A DNA stretch of 64,000 nucleotides from assembly GCF_000147075.1 (NCBI RefSeq), contig NC_014484.1, positions 1,319,501 through 1,383,500 on the forward strand, read 5' to 3'. Below the pieces are notes generated by a model that saw only the letters and a program-made list of their open reading frames with translations, searched no databases and was not told the DNA's origin. This DNA is from Spirochaeta thermophila DSM 6192. GTDB lineage: Bacteria > Spirochaetota > Spirochaetia > Winmispirales > Winmispiraceae. The translations under genes were made by a program, and so were the position numbers. Positions 53,166 to 62,402 of this stretch are shown one piece after another (position 1 is the stretch's first letter; every line of letters starts with the position of its first letter).

Positions 53166-53900
53166 AAGGCATGTCCTCAGGAGACTGCTCACCCTCCACG
53201 TTCCCCTCCTCGACGGGGTGCGGAGGAGAGGCCCGAGAGAGGCAAGGAAGTCCTCGCGCGGAACGGTGACCGCCCCCATTCTCAGGAGATGATCAGTGGG
53301 CACCTGGCAGTCGACGAGGGTGATGCCCAGCCTGAGGAAGAGGGCCCTGGAGAAGACGAGGGCCGCCTTGGAGGCATTGTCCACCAGGGAAAACATCGAC
53401 TCGCCGAAGAAGACCCGCCCGAGGCTCACACCATAGAACCCTCCCACGAGTGCTTCCCCTCTCCAGACCTCCACCGAGTGAGCGTAACCCAGGTGATGGA
53501 GCCGGATATAGGCATCGCGCATCTCCGGTGTGATCCACGTTCCCTCCTGTCCCCGCCTGGGTATCGTGGCACAGGCATGGATCACCTGTTCAAAGGCGAG
53601 ATCTGCGGAAAACCGGAAGTCGGTGCGTCGAAGGTCACGCCTCAGACGCTTGGAGATGTGGAGGTCGTTCGACCAGAGGATGCAACGAATCTCGGGCGAC
53701 CACCAGAGGATGGGATATCCCTCCTCATACCAGGGGAAGATCCCCTGCTCGTAGGCGGAGAGGAGCACGCCAGGCGAAAGATTGCCCCCCGCCGCCACGA
53801 TATCCTCGTCGGCATCCAGGGGAGAAGGAAACGAGATCCGTTCCCTGTGGGAAAGGTAGGCCACGCCCTCAAGATACGGGATCGGTCGTCTCCTCCTCAT
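53061..53900 (-). CDS. aat: Leucyl/phenylalanyl-tRNA-protein transferase Aat
   Basis: Adds Leu or Phe to proteins with N-terminal Arg or Lys, making them ClpS-ClpAP substrates. Motifs are FPWYEEG, ILWWSPEIRC, LHISKRLRRDLR, GTWITPEMRDAYIRLH, SLGRVFFGESMFS and VDCQVPTDHL. The ATG at 53900 has GAGG upstream; a GTG at 53906 is possible. At 279 residues it is about 45 longer than most Aat proteins; the extra C-terminal tail is the part overlapping the convergent gene. It follows clpS and clpA directly, a complete N-degron set. Confidence 0.93.
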   Translation of the reverse strand: MRRRRPIPYLEGVAYLSHRERISFPSPLDADEDIVAAGGNLSPGVLLSAYEQGIFPWYEEGYPILWWSPEIRCILWSNDLHISKRLRRDLRRTDFRFSADLAFEQVIHACATIPRRGQEGTWITPEMRDAYIRLHHLGYAHSVEVWRGEALVGGFYGVSLGRVFFGESMFSLVDNASKAALVFSRALFLRLGITLVDCQVPTDHLLRMGAVTVPREDFLASLGPLLRTPSRRGTWRVSSLLRTCLLPGLTHMEEPLSELLFLEKSRERETVDLAEMGGV

Positions 53901-56145
53901 CCTCACACCTCACCACCACATCGTCGTCTTCGATGTCGGCGACGGCCTTCCCGCCCTCGGAGAGGGGACCGAAGAGCACGGCGTCCACGAAGAAGCCCTT
54001 GATCTTCTCCTCTACGAGCCGGGCGATGTTCCGCGCCCCGAAGACCGGCGAATACCCGTGTTCCGCGAGCCATCGCACGCATCGATCGGTGACCTCGAGC
54101 GTGACACCCTTCTCCGCGAGCTGCTCCTGGAAGAGTCTGAGCTCCTTTCTCACTATCTGCTCCACGATCTCGGGGGCCAGACGCTTGAAGATGATGACCT
54201 TGTCGAGCCGGTTCCTGAACTCAGGACTGAAGAGTTGTTCCACGGCGTGTATGATACTCTCCTCCTGCATCACACGCTCTCCGAATCCTATCATCCTCTG
54301 ACCGAGCTCCCGTGCCCCGGCATTCGAGGTCATGATGAGGACGATGTTCCTGAAATCCGCCTTCTTGCCGGTGTTGTCGGTGATGGTGGCATAGTCCATG
54401 ACCTGGAGCAGGACATTGAAGATATCGGGATGGGCCTTCTCTATCTCGTCGAGGAGGAGCACGGCATGGGGATGTTTACGCACCGCATCGGTGAGAAGCG
54501 CGCCCTCCTCATATCCCACATAGCCGGGAGGGGAGCCGAGGAGACGAGAGACGGTGTGCTTCTCCTGGTACTCGCTCATGTCGAACCGGAGGAGGGGCAC
54601 TCCCATGATGTCGGCGAGCGAGCGGGCGAGCTCGGTCTTCCCCACCCCGGTGGGGCCCACGAAGAGGAAGGAGGCCACCGGCTTGTCGGGCCTCCTGAAG
54701 CCGGCTCGGGCCCTCTTGATGGCCTGGACCACGGCCTCCACGGCCTCGTCCTGACCGAACAGGCGTGCTTTCAGCTCCTGCTCGAGGTTCCGGAGTCGCT
54801 CCCTCTCCGACGTAGAGACCGTGCGTTCGGGGATGCGGGCGATCCTGGAAACCACCCTCTCCACATCGTGCACCGTCACTTCGACGGGCTCGCCGGCCTC
54901 GACTCCTTCGCGGTAGGTCCTCATACGTATGTAGGCGCCTATCTCGTCGATCACGTCGATGGCCTTGTCGGGTTGATGTCGATCCGTGATGTACTCCGTG
55001 GAGAGTCGGACCGCCGCCTCGAGGGCTTCACGGGAATACCGTACGTTGTGGTATGTCTCGTATCGGTCCCTGATACCCATGAGGATCTCGAGGGTCTCCT
55101 CCGGGGTGGGCTCGGGCACGTCGATCTTCTGGAACCGGCGGGCGAGGGCCCTGTCCTTCTCCAGGAATTTCCGATACTCCTCGTAGGTGGTGCTCCCTAT
55201 GCATCTGATCCTGCCTGAAGCGAGTACAGGCTTGAGGATGTTGGAGGCATCCAGGGCGCCTCCAGTGGTGGCTCCGGCGCCCACTATCGTGTGTATCTCG
55301 TCGATGAAGAGGATGGCCCGCTCCTCGGCAAGGAGGGCCTTGATGACGGCCTTGAGACGCTCCTCGAAGTCCCCCCTGAAACGGGTGCCGGCGATGAGCG
55401 CGCCCATATCGAGGGCATAGATCTTGTAGCCCTTCAGGATCTCAGGGACCGTTCCCTCCGCGATCCTGAGGGCGAGCCCCTCTGTGAGCGCCGTCTTTCC
55501 CACGCCCGCCTCCCCCACGTGAAGCGGGTTGTTCTTGAACCGCCGGCAGAGGACTTGTATGGTGCGCTCGAGGAGATCCTCCCTCCCGACGAGAGGCTCG
55601 ATCCCCCCTTCCCTCGCCCGCTGGACCAGATCCACGGCAAAGGCCTCCAGGGGGTTCGAGGCGCTCCGTTTCTTCCTGGGTTCCCTGTCTTCCTTGGGCG
55701 ATTCCTCCACCTCGGGGGTCTCCTGCTCCTCCCTCGCCCTGGTGACCGCCTCCAGCAGCGTCACGCGCTTCACCCCGAGCTCCCGGAGGATGTGTCCCGC
55801 ATAGGTGTACTCCTCGTCGTAGATCGCCACCAGGAGCATACCGACGTCGATCTCTTCGCGGGAGGCGGCTTTGGTCTGGAAGTACGCCCGATCGATCACA
55901 CTCTGAAATCCGAGAGACTGTTCCGGCGGATCGTTGCTGAGCGGCACCTTGGTCGAGAGATACTTCTCGAGAGGGCGGGCAAGAGCCGGGACGTCCACCT
56001 CGCAGTACTCGAACACGCGCTTCACCATCTGAAACTGAAGCGAGACATAGAGGATGTGCTCGGGGGTCACGTACTCATGGCGTCTCCCCCTCGCATCCTC
56101 ATAGGCCGCATAGAGTATATCCTGTACCTCAGTACTCAGCTTCAT
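53869..56145 (-). CDS. clpA: Clp ATPase ClpA
   Basis: A 758-residue Hsp100 unfoldase: N-domain (1-145), AAA module 1 with a modified Walker A GEAGVGKT (about 205), AAA module 2 with GPTGVGKT (about 490), and an IGF loop in RMIGFGERV for ClpP binding. It has no long ClpB-type coiled middle domain. The ATG at 56145 has AGGAGGAAGG upstream. It follows clpS by 8 nt and overlaps aat. It unfolds N-degron substrates delivered by ClpS. Confidence 0.95.
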   Translation of the reverse strand: MKLSTEVQDILYAAYEDARGRRHEYVTPEHILYVSLQFQMVKRVFEYCEVDVPALARPLEKYLSTKVPLSNDPPEQSLGFQSVIDRAYFQTKAASREEIDVGMLLVAIYDEEYTYAGHILRELGVKRVTLLEAVTRAREEQETPEVEESPKEDREPRKKRSASNPLEAFAVDLVQRAREGGIEPLVGREDLLERTIQVLCRRFKNNPLHVGEAGVGKTALTEGLALRIAEGTVPEILKGYKIYALDMGALIAGTRFRGDFEERLKAVIKALLAEERAILFIDEIHTIVGAGATTGGALDASNILKPVLASGRIRCIGSTTYEEYRKFLEKDRALARRFQKIDVPEPTPEETLEILMGIRDRYETYHNVRYSREALEAAVRLSTEYITDRHQPDKAIDVIDEIGAYIRMRTYREGVEAGEPVEVTVHDVERVVSRIARIPERTVSTSERERLRNLEQELKARLFGQDEAVEAVVQAIKRARAGFRRPDKPVASFLFVGPTGVGKTELARSLADIMGVPLLRFDMSEYQEKHTVSRLLGSPPGYVGYEEGALLTDAVRKHPHAVLLLDEIEKAHPDIFNVLLQVMDYATITDNTGKKADFRNIVLIMTSNAGARELGQRMIGFGERVMQEESIIHAVEQLFSPEFRNRLDKVIIFKRLAPEIVEQIVRKELRLFQEQLAEKGVTLEVTDRCVRWLAEHGYSPVFGARNIARLVEEKIKGFFVDAVLFGPLSEGGKAVADIEDDDVVVRCEDEEETTDPVS

Positions 56146-56153
56146 CCTTCCTC

Positions 56154-56501
56154 CTACGCCTTCTCCACAGTGCACCTCAGAGGGTGACCGGCTTCACGTG
56201 CACGTCTGTGTACCTGGGCGACCTTGGTCACAGCGATGTCATAGGGGTAGGTCGCCACCTTTCCCTTGCCCGTGCGGTGTACAGTGAGCATGATCTTCGT
56301 GGCCTCCACTCTGTCCTTGTGGAAGATATCCACGAGGATGTCCACCACGAACTCCATAGGCGTGAAATCGTCGTTGAGGAGGACCACCCAGTACATCTCG
56401 GGTTCCGAAACCTCGGTCTCCTCCTCCACCGCCTCCTCTTCTTCAAAGAGCGGCGTCCATTCCTCTGCCACGGTTCCCTCCCTTGCGGCGATATCCTCCA
56501 T
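56154..56501 (-). CDS. clpS: ClpS N-degron adaptor
   Basis: A 115-residue adaptor. After an acidic, disordered N-terminus (1-38) the core reads [18 protein letters not shown], with the NDDFTPMEF substrate-pocket motif, then [10 protein letters not shown] and [10 protein letters not shown] at the end. It binds proteins with N-terminal Leu, Phe, Trp or Tyr and passes them to ClpA. Its 5' end overlaps the YkgJ-like gene; the true start could be slightly further in. Confidence 0.94.
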   Translation of the reverse strand: MEDIAAREGTVAEEWTPLFEEEEAVEEETEVSEPEMYWVVLLNDDFTPMEFVVDILVDIFHKDRVEATKIMLTVHRTGKGKVATYPYDIAVTKVAQVHRRAREAGHPLRCTVEKA

Positions 56502-56784
56502 GACGGTAGAACTGCACGTACGCACATTCCCTGGGCATGTACCTAGCCCACAGGGCATGGAATATCGTCACCTTCCTGCACTCCCTGCACACCTTGAACC
56601 GACGTTCGTACACCGTGCACAGATTCGTCTCACTATTAAGATAGCGACACGGAGAAGAATAGTCTATGAAGACCGTGCCGTCGGGCTGGACATCCTTGGT
56701 GTAACAACACCTCCCGCACCGGTTGCACAGGTCCTCCCACTCCTTCCTGCCGCGGAGGAGGTAGTACCAAAGGGCACCGATCAT
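56443..56784 (-). CDS. YkgJ-type cysteine-cluster protein
   Basis: A 113-residue protein of the YkgJ/YcgN zinc- or iron-chelating family: CNRCGRCC (about 20-27), then [13 protein letters not shown] and KVCREC give the eight-Cys pattern. The ATG overlaps the stop of the NHL-repeat gene by 4 nt, and its own 3' end overlaps clpS by 59 nt. Function unknown, perhaps metal handling. Confidence 0.8.
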   Translation of the reverse strand: MIGALWYYLLRGRKEWEDLCNRCGRCCYTKDVQPDGTVFIDYSSPCRYLNSETNLCTVYERRFKVCRECRKVTIFHALWARYMPRECAYVQFYRHGGYRRKGGNRGRGMDAAL

Positions 56785-58790
56785 TGCGCTGGTCCGAAGT
56801 ACCCCGATTCGTCCCGTCCGGAACGACTGAAGAAGCGCACCTCCACTTCCACGGGGATGAAGGAGCGGCCGAAATCGGGGTTGGAAATCGAAGTATACGA
56901 GAGCACGTATCGCCCCGAGTGCTGACTCCCGATCCTCTGTGCAAGATCGGAAAGACCCCGGGGGGCCGAGGGATCGAACACCTCGCCGCCCGTCTTCTCG
57001 ACGAGGTAGGCGAGTTCGTCGGGGATGGTGTGTCCGCCCGACATGTCGACCACATGGAGGGTGATCTCATTCTGGAGGAAGAGGCCCAGAATGGTGTCGA
57101 TGCTGTATGAGGAAAAGGCGCCGGGAGGGAAGGCACCCGAGGAGAAAAAGACCACCGCTCGTTTGCCCCGATACTTCAACACCTGGAAGGCCGCCTGCCT
57201 CAAGGCGAGATCCGGCCTCCAGCGTGAGGGGAAGGCCCCTTCCACCAGGCGGTCGGGGGAGAGCGGCTCTTCCTGACCCGACTCCGCAAGGAGCACCGGC
57301 TCGTCTTTCGCGGCGAAGACCGCCACCGATCCCTGAGAAGAGAGAGGAGGGAGAAGAGAGACCACGAGTGAAGAGAGACGGTCCACATACCTTCTCATAT
57401 CCGGGGAGTGCTCCAGGATCAGGGCCACCTCGCTGCGGGCGCTCCGATCCGCCTGGAAGACCAGCCGGACCTCTCCCGGGTTTCTCCCCCCCTCGGTGAG
57501 GAGGAAGTTGGAGTTCTCCAGTCCCACGAGAGGCCTCCCGTCCCGATCGCGCACGGCCACGTCCACGAATACCTGCGGGAAGTCGCGCGCATCCACCCGC
57601 TCCACGTCCACATAGAGCCCGCCGTAGACCGCCGCCACCTCCACCATGAAATGCACCTGATCGGTATCAATGTCGCTCACCACCAGATCTCCGTTGGGGG
57701 TCCGCGCCATACCCATGAGACGCCTGGCCGAGAGCTCACCCACCCGGGCGAGGGACCCCGTGGACGGATCGTAGAGGAGCAGTCGATCGCCCGCCGTGAG
57801 GAAGAACCGTCCATCCGAAGGGTACAGGGTCTCCACCTCACGGAAGAGCCCCTTCCCCATCTCCCTCAGGTAGTTCCCCTCGGTATCGAAGACCACGATG
57901 CTCCCCCGCGCGGTATCGGCCACATACACCTCACCTCCTCGAACGGCGATCCCTCTCGGCCCCTGGAGCCCGGAGAAGTCGCTCCCTCCCGTCCCGAAAG
58001 AGAAGAGGAACTCCCCCTCGGGGGTGAACTTGCTCACCCTCCGGTTTCCCCACTCGGTGACATAGACATATCCCTGTTCATCGAACGCAAGGTACTGAGG
58101 GCCGAGAAGCGCACCCGGGCCCATCCCCCTCTTGCCGAAGCTCCGCACCCTTCGGCCGTACCGATCGAGCACGGAGATCCTGTCCGCCATGAACTCCGAC
58201 ACATAGAGGAACCCGTCCGGAGAGAGCTTCACATCGAAGGGGGCCGAGAACCCCCCGAGCTCGCCTTTGAAGCTCTCTACGAACCTGCCGGTGGGGGAGA
58301 GGTGTACCACCTCGTTGCTCCCGAAGGCAGCGATCCATATCGAACCGTCGGGTCCCACGTCAACACCCGCGGGGTTCCGGAAGAGGATCCGTTCCCCCTC
58401 CCTCCCCTCCTTCTGAAACACGGACACGAACGAGATCCGGTAGTCTTCCTCAGGGAGCACACCCACCCATCTCTTCACGGTTTCGTACTTGTACTGAAGG
58501 TACGGGGGTGCATGACCGTGGGAGAGGACGTATTCCCACTCTGTGAGCGCTGCGTCGTAGAAACCGGACCTGAGGTAGGCCCTCCCCAGCCAGAGATGTG
58601 CCTGGAGGAGGTCGGAGCGATAGGAGAGACTCTTCTGAAACGAGAGGATGGACTCGTGGAGGAAACCGAGATGGAAGGCCCTCACCCCCCACCTGAACTC
58701 CTCCTCGGCCCTGATGCCTTCGATGGAAACCTCCTGTGCGAGGAGACCTCCGGCGAGCCCAACCCACAAGACGAGCCAGCGCATCCTCAT
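56781..58790 (-). CDS. Exported TPR/NHL/VWA-like protein
   Basis: A 669-residue protein from the ATG at 58790, which overlaps the upstream TPR gene stop (ATGA). Signal peptide at 1-18. Residues about 30-110 are TPR-like helices. Residues about 130-385 are six NHL-type beta-propeller blades (e.g. PAGVDVGPDGSIWIAAFGSNEVVHL). Residues about 395-669 resemble the VWFA-related domains of exported proteins, but the MIDAS DxSxS is degenerate (LEHSPDM). Likely a periplasmic or surface binding protein. Partner unknown. Confidence 0.75.
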   Translation of the reverse strand: MRMRWLVLWVGLAGGLLAQEVSIEGIRAEEEFRWGVRAFHLGFLHESILSFQKSLSYRSDLLQAHLWLGRAYLRSGFYDAALTEWEYVLSHGHAPPYLQYKYETVKRWVGVLPEEDYRISFVSVFQKEGREGERILFRNPAGVDVGPDGSIWIAAFGSNEVVHLSPTGRFVESFKGELGGFSAPFDVKLSPDGFLYVSEFMADRISVLDRYGRRVRSFGKRGMGPGALLGPQYLAFDEQGYVYVTEWGNRRVSKFTPEGEFLFSFGTGGSDFSGLQGPRGIAVRGGEVYVADTARGSIVVFDTEGNYLREMGKGLFREVETLYPSDGRFFLTAGDRLLLYDPSTGSLARVGELSARRLMGMARTPNGDLVVSDIDTDQVHFMVEVAAVYGGLYVDVERVDARDFPQVFVDVAVRDRDGRPLVGLENSNFLLTEGGRNPGEVRLVFQADRSARSEVALILEHSPDMRRYVDRLSSLVVSLLPPLSSQGSVAVFAAKDEPVLLAESGQEEPLSPDRLVEGAFPSRWRPDLALRQAAFQVLKYRGKRAVVFFSSGAFPPGAFSSYSIDTILGLFLQNEITLHVVDMSGGHTIPDELAYLVEKTGGEVFDPSAPRGLSDLAQRIGSQHSGRYVLSYTSISNPDFGRSFIPVEVEVRFFSRSGRDESGYFGPAQ

Positions 58791-59464
58791 GGCCTCTCCC
58801 CCACGATGATCTCGTAGTGTTCCCTTATGGTCGGAGAGTCGGGAGCAAGGGCGTGGGCCACCCTGATCACATTCCTCGCCTCCGCGAACTGACCGTTCTT
58901 GTAGAGCGCCCATGCGAGGGAGTCCTGGTACGCGGGGTTACGGGGCGCCTTCTGGACCGCCTTCCTGCAGTACTTGAGGGCGAGGGAGAGCCGCACCCCC
59001 TGTTCGGCGAGGAGGTAGCCCATGGAATTGAGGGCACTCGGGTTGTCCGGATCGAGGGAAAGCGCCTTTTCCGCGGCGCTGAGACTCTCTCTCAACTCAC
59101 CGAGCATGTACCGCACATGAGCGAGGGCGTTGTAGACCGTGGCGGACTCGAATCCCTCCTCGACCACCCGCTCGAACTCGAGCTGGGCCAGCTTGTAGCG
59201 TTCGGTAAGTGAGTAGATGTATCCGATGAGCATACGAACCTGGTACCGCTTGAGTGGATGCGTATCGGTGGTGAGGACCTGCTCCAGGTAGAGGAGGGCC
59301 TCCTCGTACTCCCCCAGACGGGCGTAACAGAGTCCCATGTAGTAGGCCTGGTCTGAGGGACTCAACCCCTCGGTTCCATCGGAAGAGAGGAACTCCTGGA
59401 GGGCTTCCTGGTACTTCCCTTCCTGAAAGAGCTGTTTCCCACGCTGGAAGGGGCTCTCCACCAT
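58787..59464 (-). CDS. TPR-repeat protein
   Basis: A 225-residue, cytoplasmic-looking protein built of about five TPR units with the usual W/L-G-Y-A-P pattern, e.g. AYYMGLCYARLGEYEEALLY (residues 37-56) and ALNSMGYLLAEQG. GGGAG precedes the ATG, 3 nt after surE. A protein-interaction role is all that can be said. Confidence 0.8.
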   Translation of the reverse strand: MVESPFQRGKQLFQEGKYQEALQEFLSSDGTEGLSPSDQAYYMGLCYARLGEYEEALLYLEQVLTTDTHPLKRYQVRMLIGYIYSLTERYKLAQLEFERVVEEGFESATVYNALAHVRYMLGELRESLSAAEKALSLDPDNPSALNSMGYLLAEQGVRLSLALKYCRKAVQKAPRNPAYQDSLAWALYKNGQFAEARNVIRVAHALAPDSPTIREHYEIIVGERP

Positions 59465-59467
59465 GCG

Positions 59468-60226
59468 TCACTCCCCCAATCGCGCCTGAAGGGACATCAG
59501 GCTCCTGTGACATACAGGATGCACCAGAACAGGGGAAATGGAAATCCCCCCCTCGTCCACCACGCTGCAATCCAGCGGCATATCCTCTTCGAAACCGCAG
59601 CCGGGGGCTTCCGAGACGTGCACCGCGGTACCGTAGACGATGAAGTAACGGGAACCGTCCAGTCCTTCGAACCGTTGCACCGAGTCCGAGTATACCCTCC
59701 GTGCAGGTCGGGTGACCACCACGCGGGGGGACCGGGACTGGAGGTTGGGGGCGTTGATATTGAAAAAGAGATCCGGTTCCCAGGCATCGACCAGGCGCTC
59801 CAGGGCCTCGCGTATGTAGAGCGCGAGCGGCTCGAACGCATAGGGCGGAGCGTCCGCAAGAGAGACCGCGAGTGCCGGGAGGTCCATGAGGGCGGCCTGG
59901 CGGGCGGCGGCCGCGGTTCCCGAGTAGAGGATGTCGGTTCCAAGGTTCGGGCCGGGGTTGATGCCGGAGACCACCACATCCGGCCTGGTCTCAGGGCTCA
60001 TGCAGGCGACCACCACGCAGTCGGCCGGAAACCCCCCACACGTGTATATCCCGGGGGCGCGTTCCCTCACCCGGATGGGTGTCCTGAGGGTGATGGTCTG
60101 GGATGTGCCGCTCATCTCCTGCTCAGGGGCCATCACCACCACTTCATAACGATCCTTCAGGGCCTCATGGAGGGCCCACAACCCCGGGCTCTCGATCCCG
60201 TCGTCGTTCGTGAGGAGTACCCGCAT
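59468..60226 (-). CDS. surE: 5'-nucleotidase SurE
   Basis: A 252-residue metal-dependent nucleotidase/survival protein. The N-terminal MRVLLTNDDGIESPG carries the metal-binding Asp-Asp (8-9), followed by PEQEMSGTSQTITL and SGINPGPNLGTDILYSGTAAAAR, all SurE signatures. It cleaves nucleoside 5'-monophosphates. Its ATG shares one base with the galK stop (TGATG). Confidence 0.95.
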   Translation of the reverse strand: MRVLLTNDDGIESPGLWALHEALKDRYEVVVMAPEQEMSGTSQTITLRTPIRVRERAPGIYTCGGFPADCVVVACMSPETRPDVVVSGINPGPNLGTDILYSGTAAAARQAALMDLPALAVSLADAPPYAFEPLALYIREALERLVDAWEPDLFFNINAPNLQSRSPRVVVTRPARRVYSDSVQRFEGLDGSRYFIVYGTAVHVSEAPGCGFEEDMPLDCSVVDEGGISISPVLVHPVCHRSLMSLQARLGE

Positions 60227-61371
60227 CAGGAGATCACCTCTACGCCATCGGAGGGTCTGCACTCATACACGTCGGCCGTGAAACCGAAGATCCGTTCGTA
60301 CTCTTCCACCCTCTCCCGATAGAGGGAGACGGCCCGCTCCTCCAGGAACGTCACGATGCACCCACGGAGCCCCGTCCCCACGAGTCGCGAACCGTATACA
60401 TCGGGCACCTCGAAACAGCGTTTGGCGATCCAGTCGAACTCCGGGCAGGAGACCTCATAGTTGTCCCTGAGGCTCTCGTGCGAGCGGGAGAGCACCCTCC
60501 CGAAGAGCACCTTGTCTCTCCTCTGAAGCGCATGCCGGGCCTCCTCCACCCTGAGGAACTCCTCCACCACGTGGAGGGCCTTCCGCCTCACGTGCTCGGG
60601 GATGCGACCCATGGAAGATCTGAGCTCCTCCACCGAAAAGTCGCGGAGGGAGCGACGCCCCTGTTCCCGGAGGAAGTCTGTGAGAAACTCTTCGAACTCC
60701 TCGTCCATTCCCCCGTACTCCTCGGTGAGGATATGCTCGGGCACATTCGCATCCGTCAGGAGAAACGTCGTCCCCGGGAAGCCCAAAGGCAGCACCTCGG
60801 TCTCCCAGGTTCGGGTATCCACCATCACCACATGATCCCTCTTCGCGTGGAACATGGTGAGGAAATCCACGCGTCTGGGCACGGTGCCGAGATACTCCTC
60901 CTCTCCCGCCTGGATGAGATCGATGAGCTGCGCCTCGGAGATGTGCACCCCGCTCAAGGTCGCGAGAGCCACCGCAAAGGCCAGTTCCATGGCGCTCGAG
61001 GAAGCCAGACCGATCTGGGGTTTCACCGTGGAATAGATGGTCACCTCGAGGCCGTGCGGGGGAGCCCCCCAGTCCAGAAGCTGCGCATAGAAGCCCTTGA
61101 GATAGTTCGCCCACCGGTCCTCTTTTCGATATTTGAGGTTGGGTATGCTCGTCTTCTTCCTCTCTCGGAGGGAGGCGGAGTAGAACCTGAGGGAGGAGTC
61201 CTTTCTCCTCGAGATAGCCACATCCACCCGGTGGGAGGCGGCGAACTGGATGGCCCGGCCCTCGTGTTCCTCGGTATGTTCACCGAGGAGACTCACCACA
61301 CCGGGAGCCGAGACCGCTATCTCTGGGAGGACTCCATATTCCTCTCTATGGAGCTCCCGGATATCAGACAT
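60226..61371 (-). CDS. galK: Galactokinase-like GHMP kinase, divergent
   Basis: A 381-residue GHMP kinase most like galactokinase. Kept: GLASSSAMELA ATP motif (about 121-131), GEHT in the sugar loop, the catalytic Asp in RRVDF, and C-terminal GTGLRGCIVTF. Changed: PGRVNLIGEHTDYN reads PGVVSLLGEHTEEH, replacing the catalytic-site Arg by Val and the galactose-binding Asp by Glu, and MDQ reads VDF. The substrate may not be galactose. The ATG at 61371 was chosen for AGGAGG 8 nt upstream. No galE, galT or transporter is adjacent. Confidence 0.75.
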   Translation of the reverse strand: MSDIRELHREEYGVLPEIAVSAPGVVSLLGEHTEEHEGRAIQFAASHRVDVAISRRKDSSLRFYSASLRERKKTSIPNLKYRKEDRWANYLKGFYAQLLDWGAPPHGLEVTIYSTVKPQIGLASSSAMELAFAVALATLSGVHISEAQLIDLIQAGEEEYLGTVPRRVDFLTMFHAKRDHVVMVDTRTWETEVLPLGFPGTTFLLTDANVPEHILTEEYGGMDEEFEEFLTDFLREQGRRSLRDFSVEELRSSMGRIPEHVRRKALHVVEEFLRVEEARHALQRRDKVLFGRVLSRSHESLRDNYEVSCPEFDWIAKRCFEVPDVYGSRLVGTGLRGCIVTFLEERAVSLYRERVEEYERIFGFTADVYECRPSDGVEVIS

Positions 61372-61400
61372 GCCCACGTCCTCCTGGTACGCTTTTCCCC

Positions 61401-61429
61401 ATATTACCCGAAAAAACGAATCTATTCAA
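61401..61429 (-). promoter_or_regulatory. galK-surE operon promoter
   Basis: On the minus strand TTGAAT (61424-61429), a 17-nt spacer and TAATAT (61401-61406), in an AT-rich island. A 30-nt leader with AGGAGG follows, an ordinary leadered start. Confidence 0.8.
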
Positions 61430-61557
61430 TAAAAAATCGTTATTCTTTTACAGTACAAGAGATTTCCAGGGGGAAACCAGATGGGGCGACCGTAGGCCAC
61501 ACTCTTCGCCACTAGGATCCTTGGGGCCCCTCGTTCCCCAATCCCAGAGACACCACC

Positions 61558-62262
61558 TCATTCCCCTCTCTCCCCGAGTCTATCGAGGAGAAAGACGAGG
61601 GCCTCCGCAAGATGGGAAGAAGCGCGGCCGAGGAAGGCCGAGAAGTCCGAAGGGGCATTGCCGTCCGCCCTGTCGGAGATGATCCTGAGGAGGAGGAAGG
61701 GGGTGCGGTTCACCGTACACACCAGCCCTACGCTCGCGCCCTCCATCTCCACCACATCCCCTTCGAGCTCCTCGATGAGGTAGGCCATCCGCCCCCTCTG
61801 CGCCCCTGCCACGAACTGATCCCCGGTGAGGACCCTCCCTTCCCACACCCTTCCCCACGAGGGCGCGAACCCCTGCATGAAGGCACGCAGACAGGGGTCT
61901 GCCTCCAGCACGTGGTAAGAGGTGAACGGGACCTTACCCCGAGGTATCCCCAGGGCCGTGGCGTCGAGATCGTGCTGCATGCAGTCACGAGAGACCACGA
62001 GATCCCCTATGTCGTAGGAGGGGTTGAGGGCTCCCCCTATGCCGGTGAAGATCACCGCCTGCGGGGTATATACCTCGAGCAGGTGCTGGCACACCATGGC
62101 GGCGAGGACCTTGCCGACCCCGCTCTTCGCCACCACGAGATCGAGGGACCGGTAACGCATCCGGTAGCTGGGGAACCCGTTCCAGTCCTCTTCGGAGATC
62201 ACCTGAAAGACGTCCCGGTATGCGGCGATCTCCTCGTTCATCGCGCCGAGCACAAGATACAT
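61558..62262 (-). CDS. mtnN: MTA/SAH nucleosidase
   Basis: A 234-residue nucleoside phosphorylase-fold enzyme that cleaves methylthioadenosine and S-adenosylhomocysteine. It begins LVLGAMNEEI, with FTGIGGALN, the substrate-binding VEMEGASVG (about residues 171-179) and the catalytic Asp in SDRADG. The ATG at 62262 was chosen over a GTG at 62268 because GGGAGA is 6 nt upstream of the ATG. It recycles products of SAM-using enzymes such as BioB. Confidence 0.92.
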   Translation of the reverse strand: MYLVLGAMNEEIAAYRDVFQVISEEDWNGFPSYRMRYRSLDLVVAKSGVGKVLAAMVCQHLLEVYTPQAVIFTGIGGALNPSYDIGDLVVSRDCMQHDLDATALGIPRGKVPFTSYHVLEADPCLRAFMQGFAPSWGRVWEGRVLTGDQFVAGAQRGRMAYLIEELEGDVVEMEGASVGLVCTVNRTPFLLLRIISDRADGNAPSDFSAFLGRASSHLAEALVFLLDRLGERGE

Positions 62263-62286
62263 ACTCACTCTCCCGCCGATACCATT

Positions 62287-62314
62287 CCTATACGATCACC
62301 TTCCGACCTGTCAA
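62287..62314 (-). promoter_or_regulatory. mtnN promoter
   Basis: On the minus strand TTGACA (62309-62314), a 16-nt spacer and TATAGG (62287-62292), about 25 nt before the start codon. Confidence 0.65.
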
Positions 62315-62366
62315 CACAGTATACATGCCTCACCCCACCGGAACGAGACCTCCGCACCCTCACCCC

Positions 62367-62396
62367 TTCACCTCCCCCACTCCCCTGTGCTACAAC
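62367..62396 (+). promoter_or_regulatory. Weak epmA promoter, leaderless configuration
   Basis: TTCACC (62367-62372), an 18-nt spacer and TACAAC (62391-62396), with a TG-like extension just before. The ATG is 6 nt beyond and has no Shine-Dalgarno. The C-rich background weakens the call. Confidence 0.3.
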
Positions 62397-62402
62397 ACCC
62401 CC

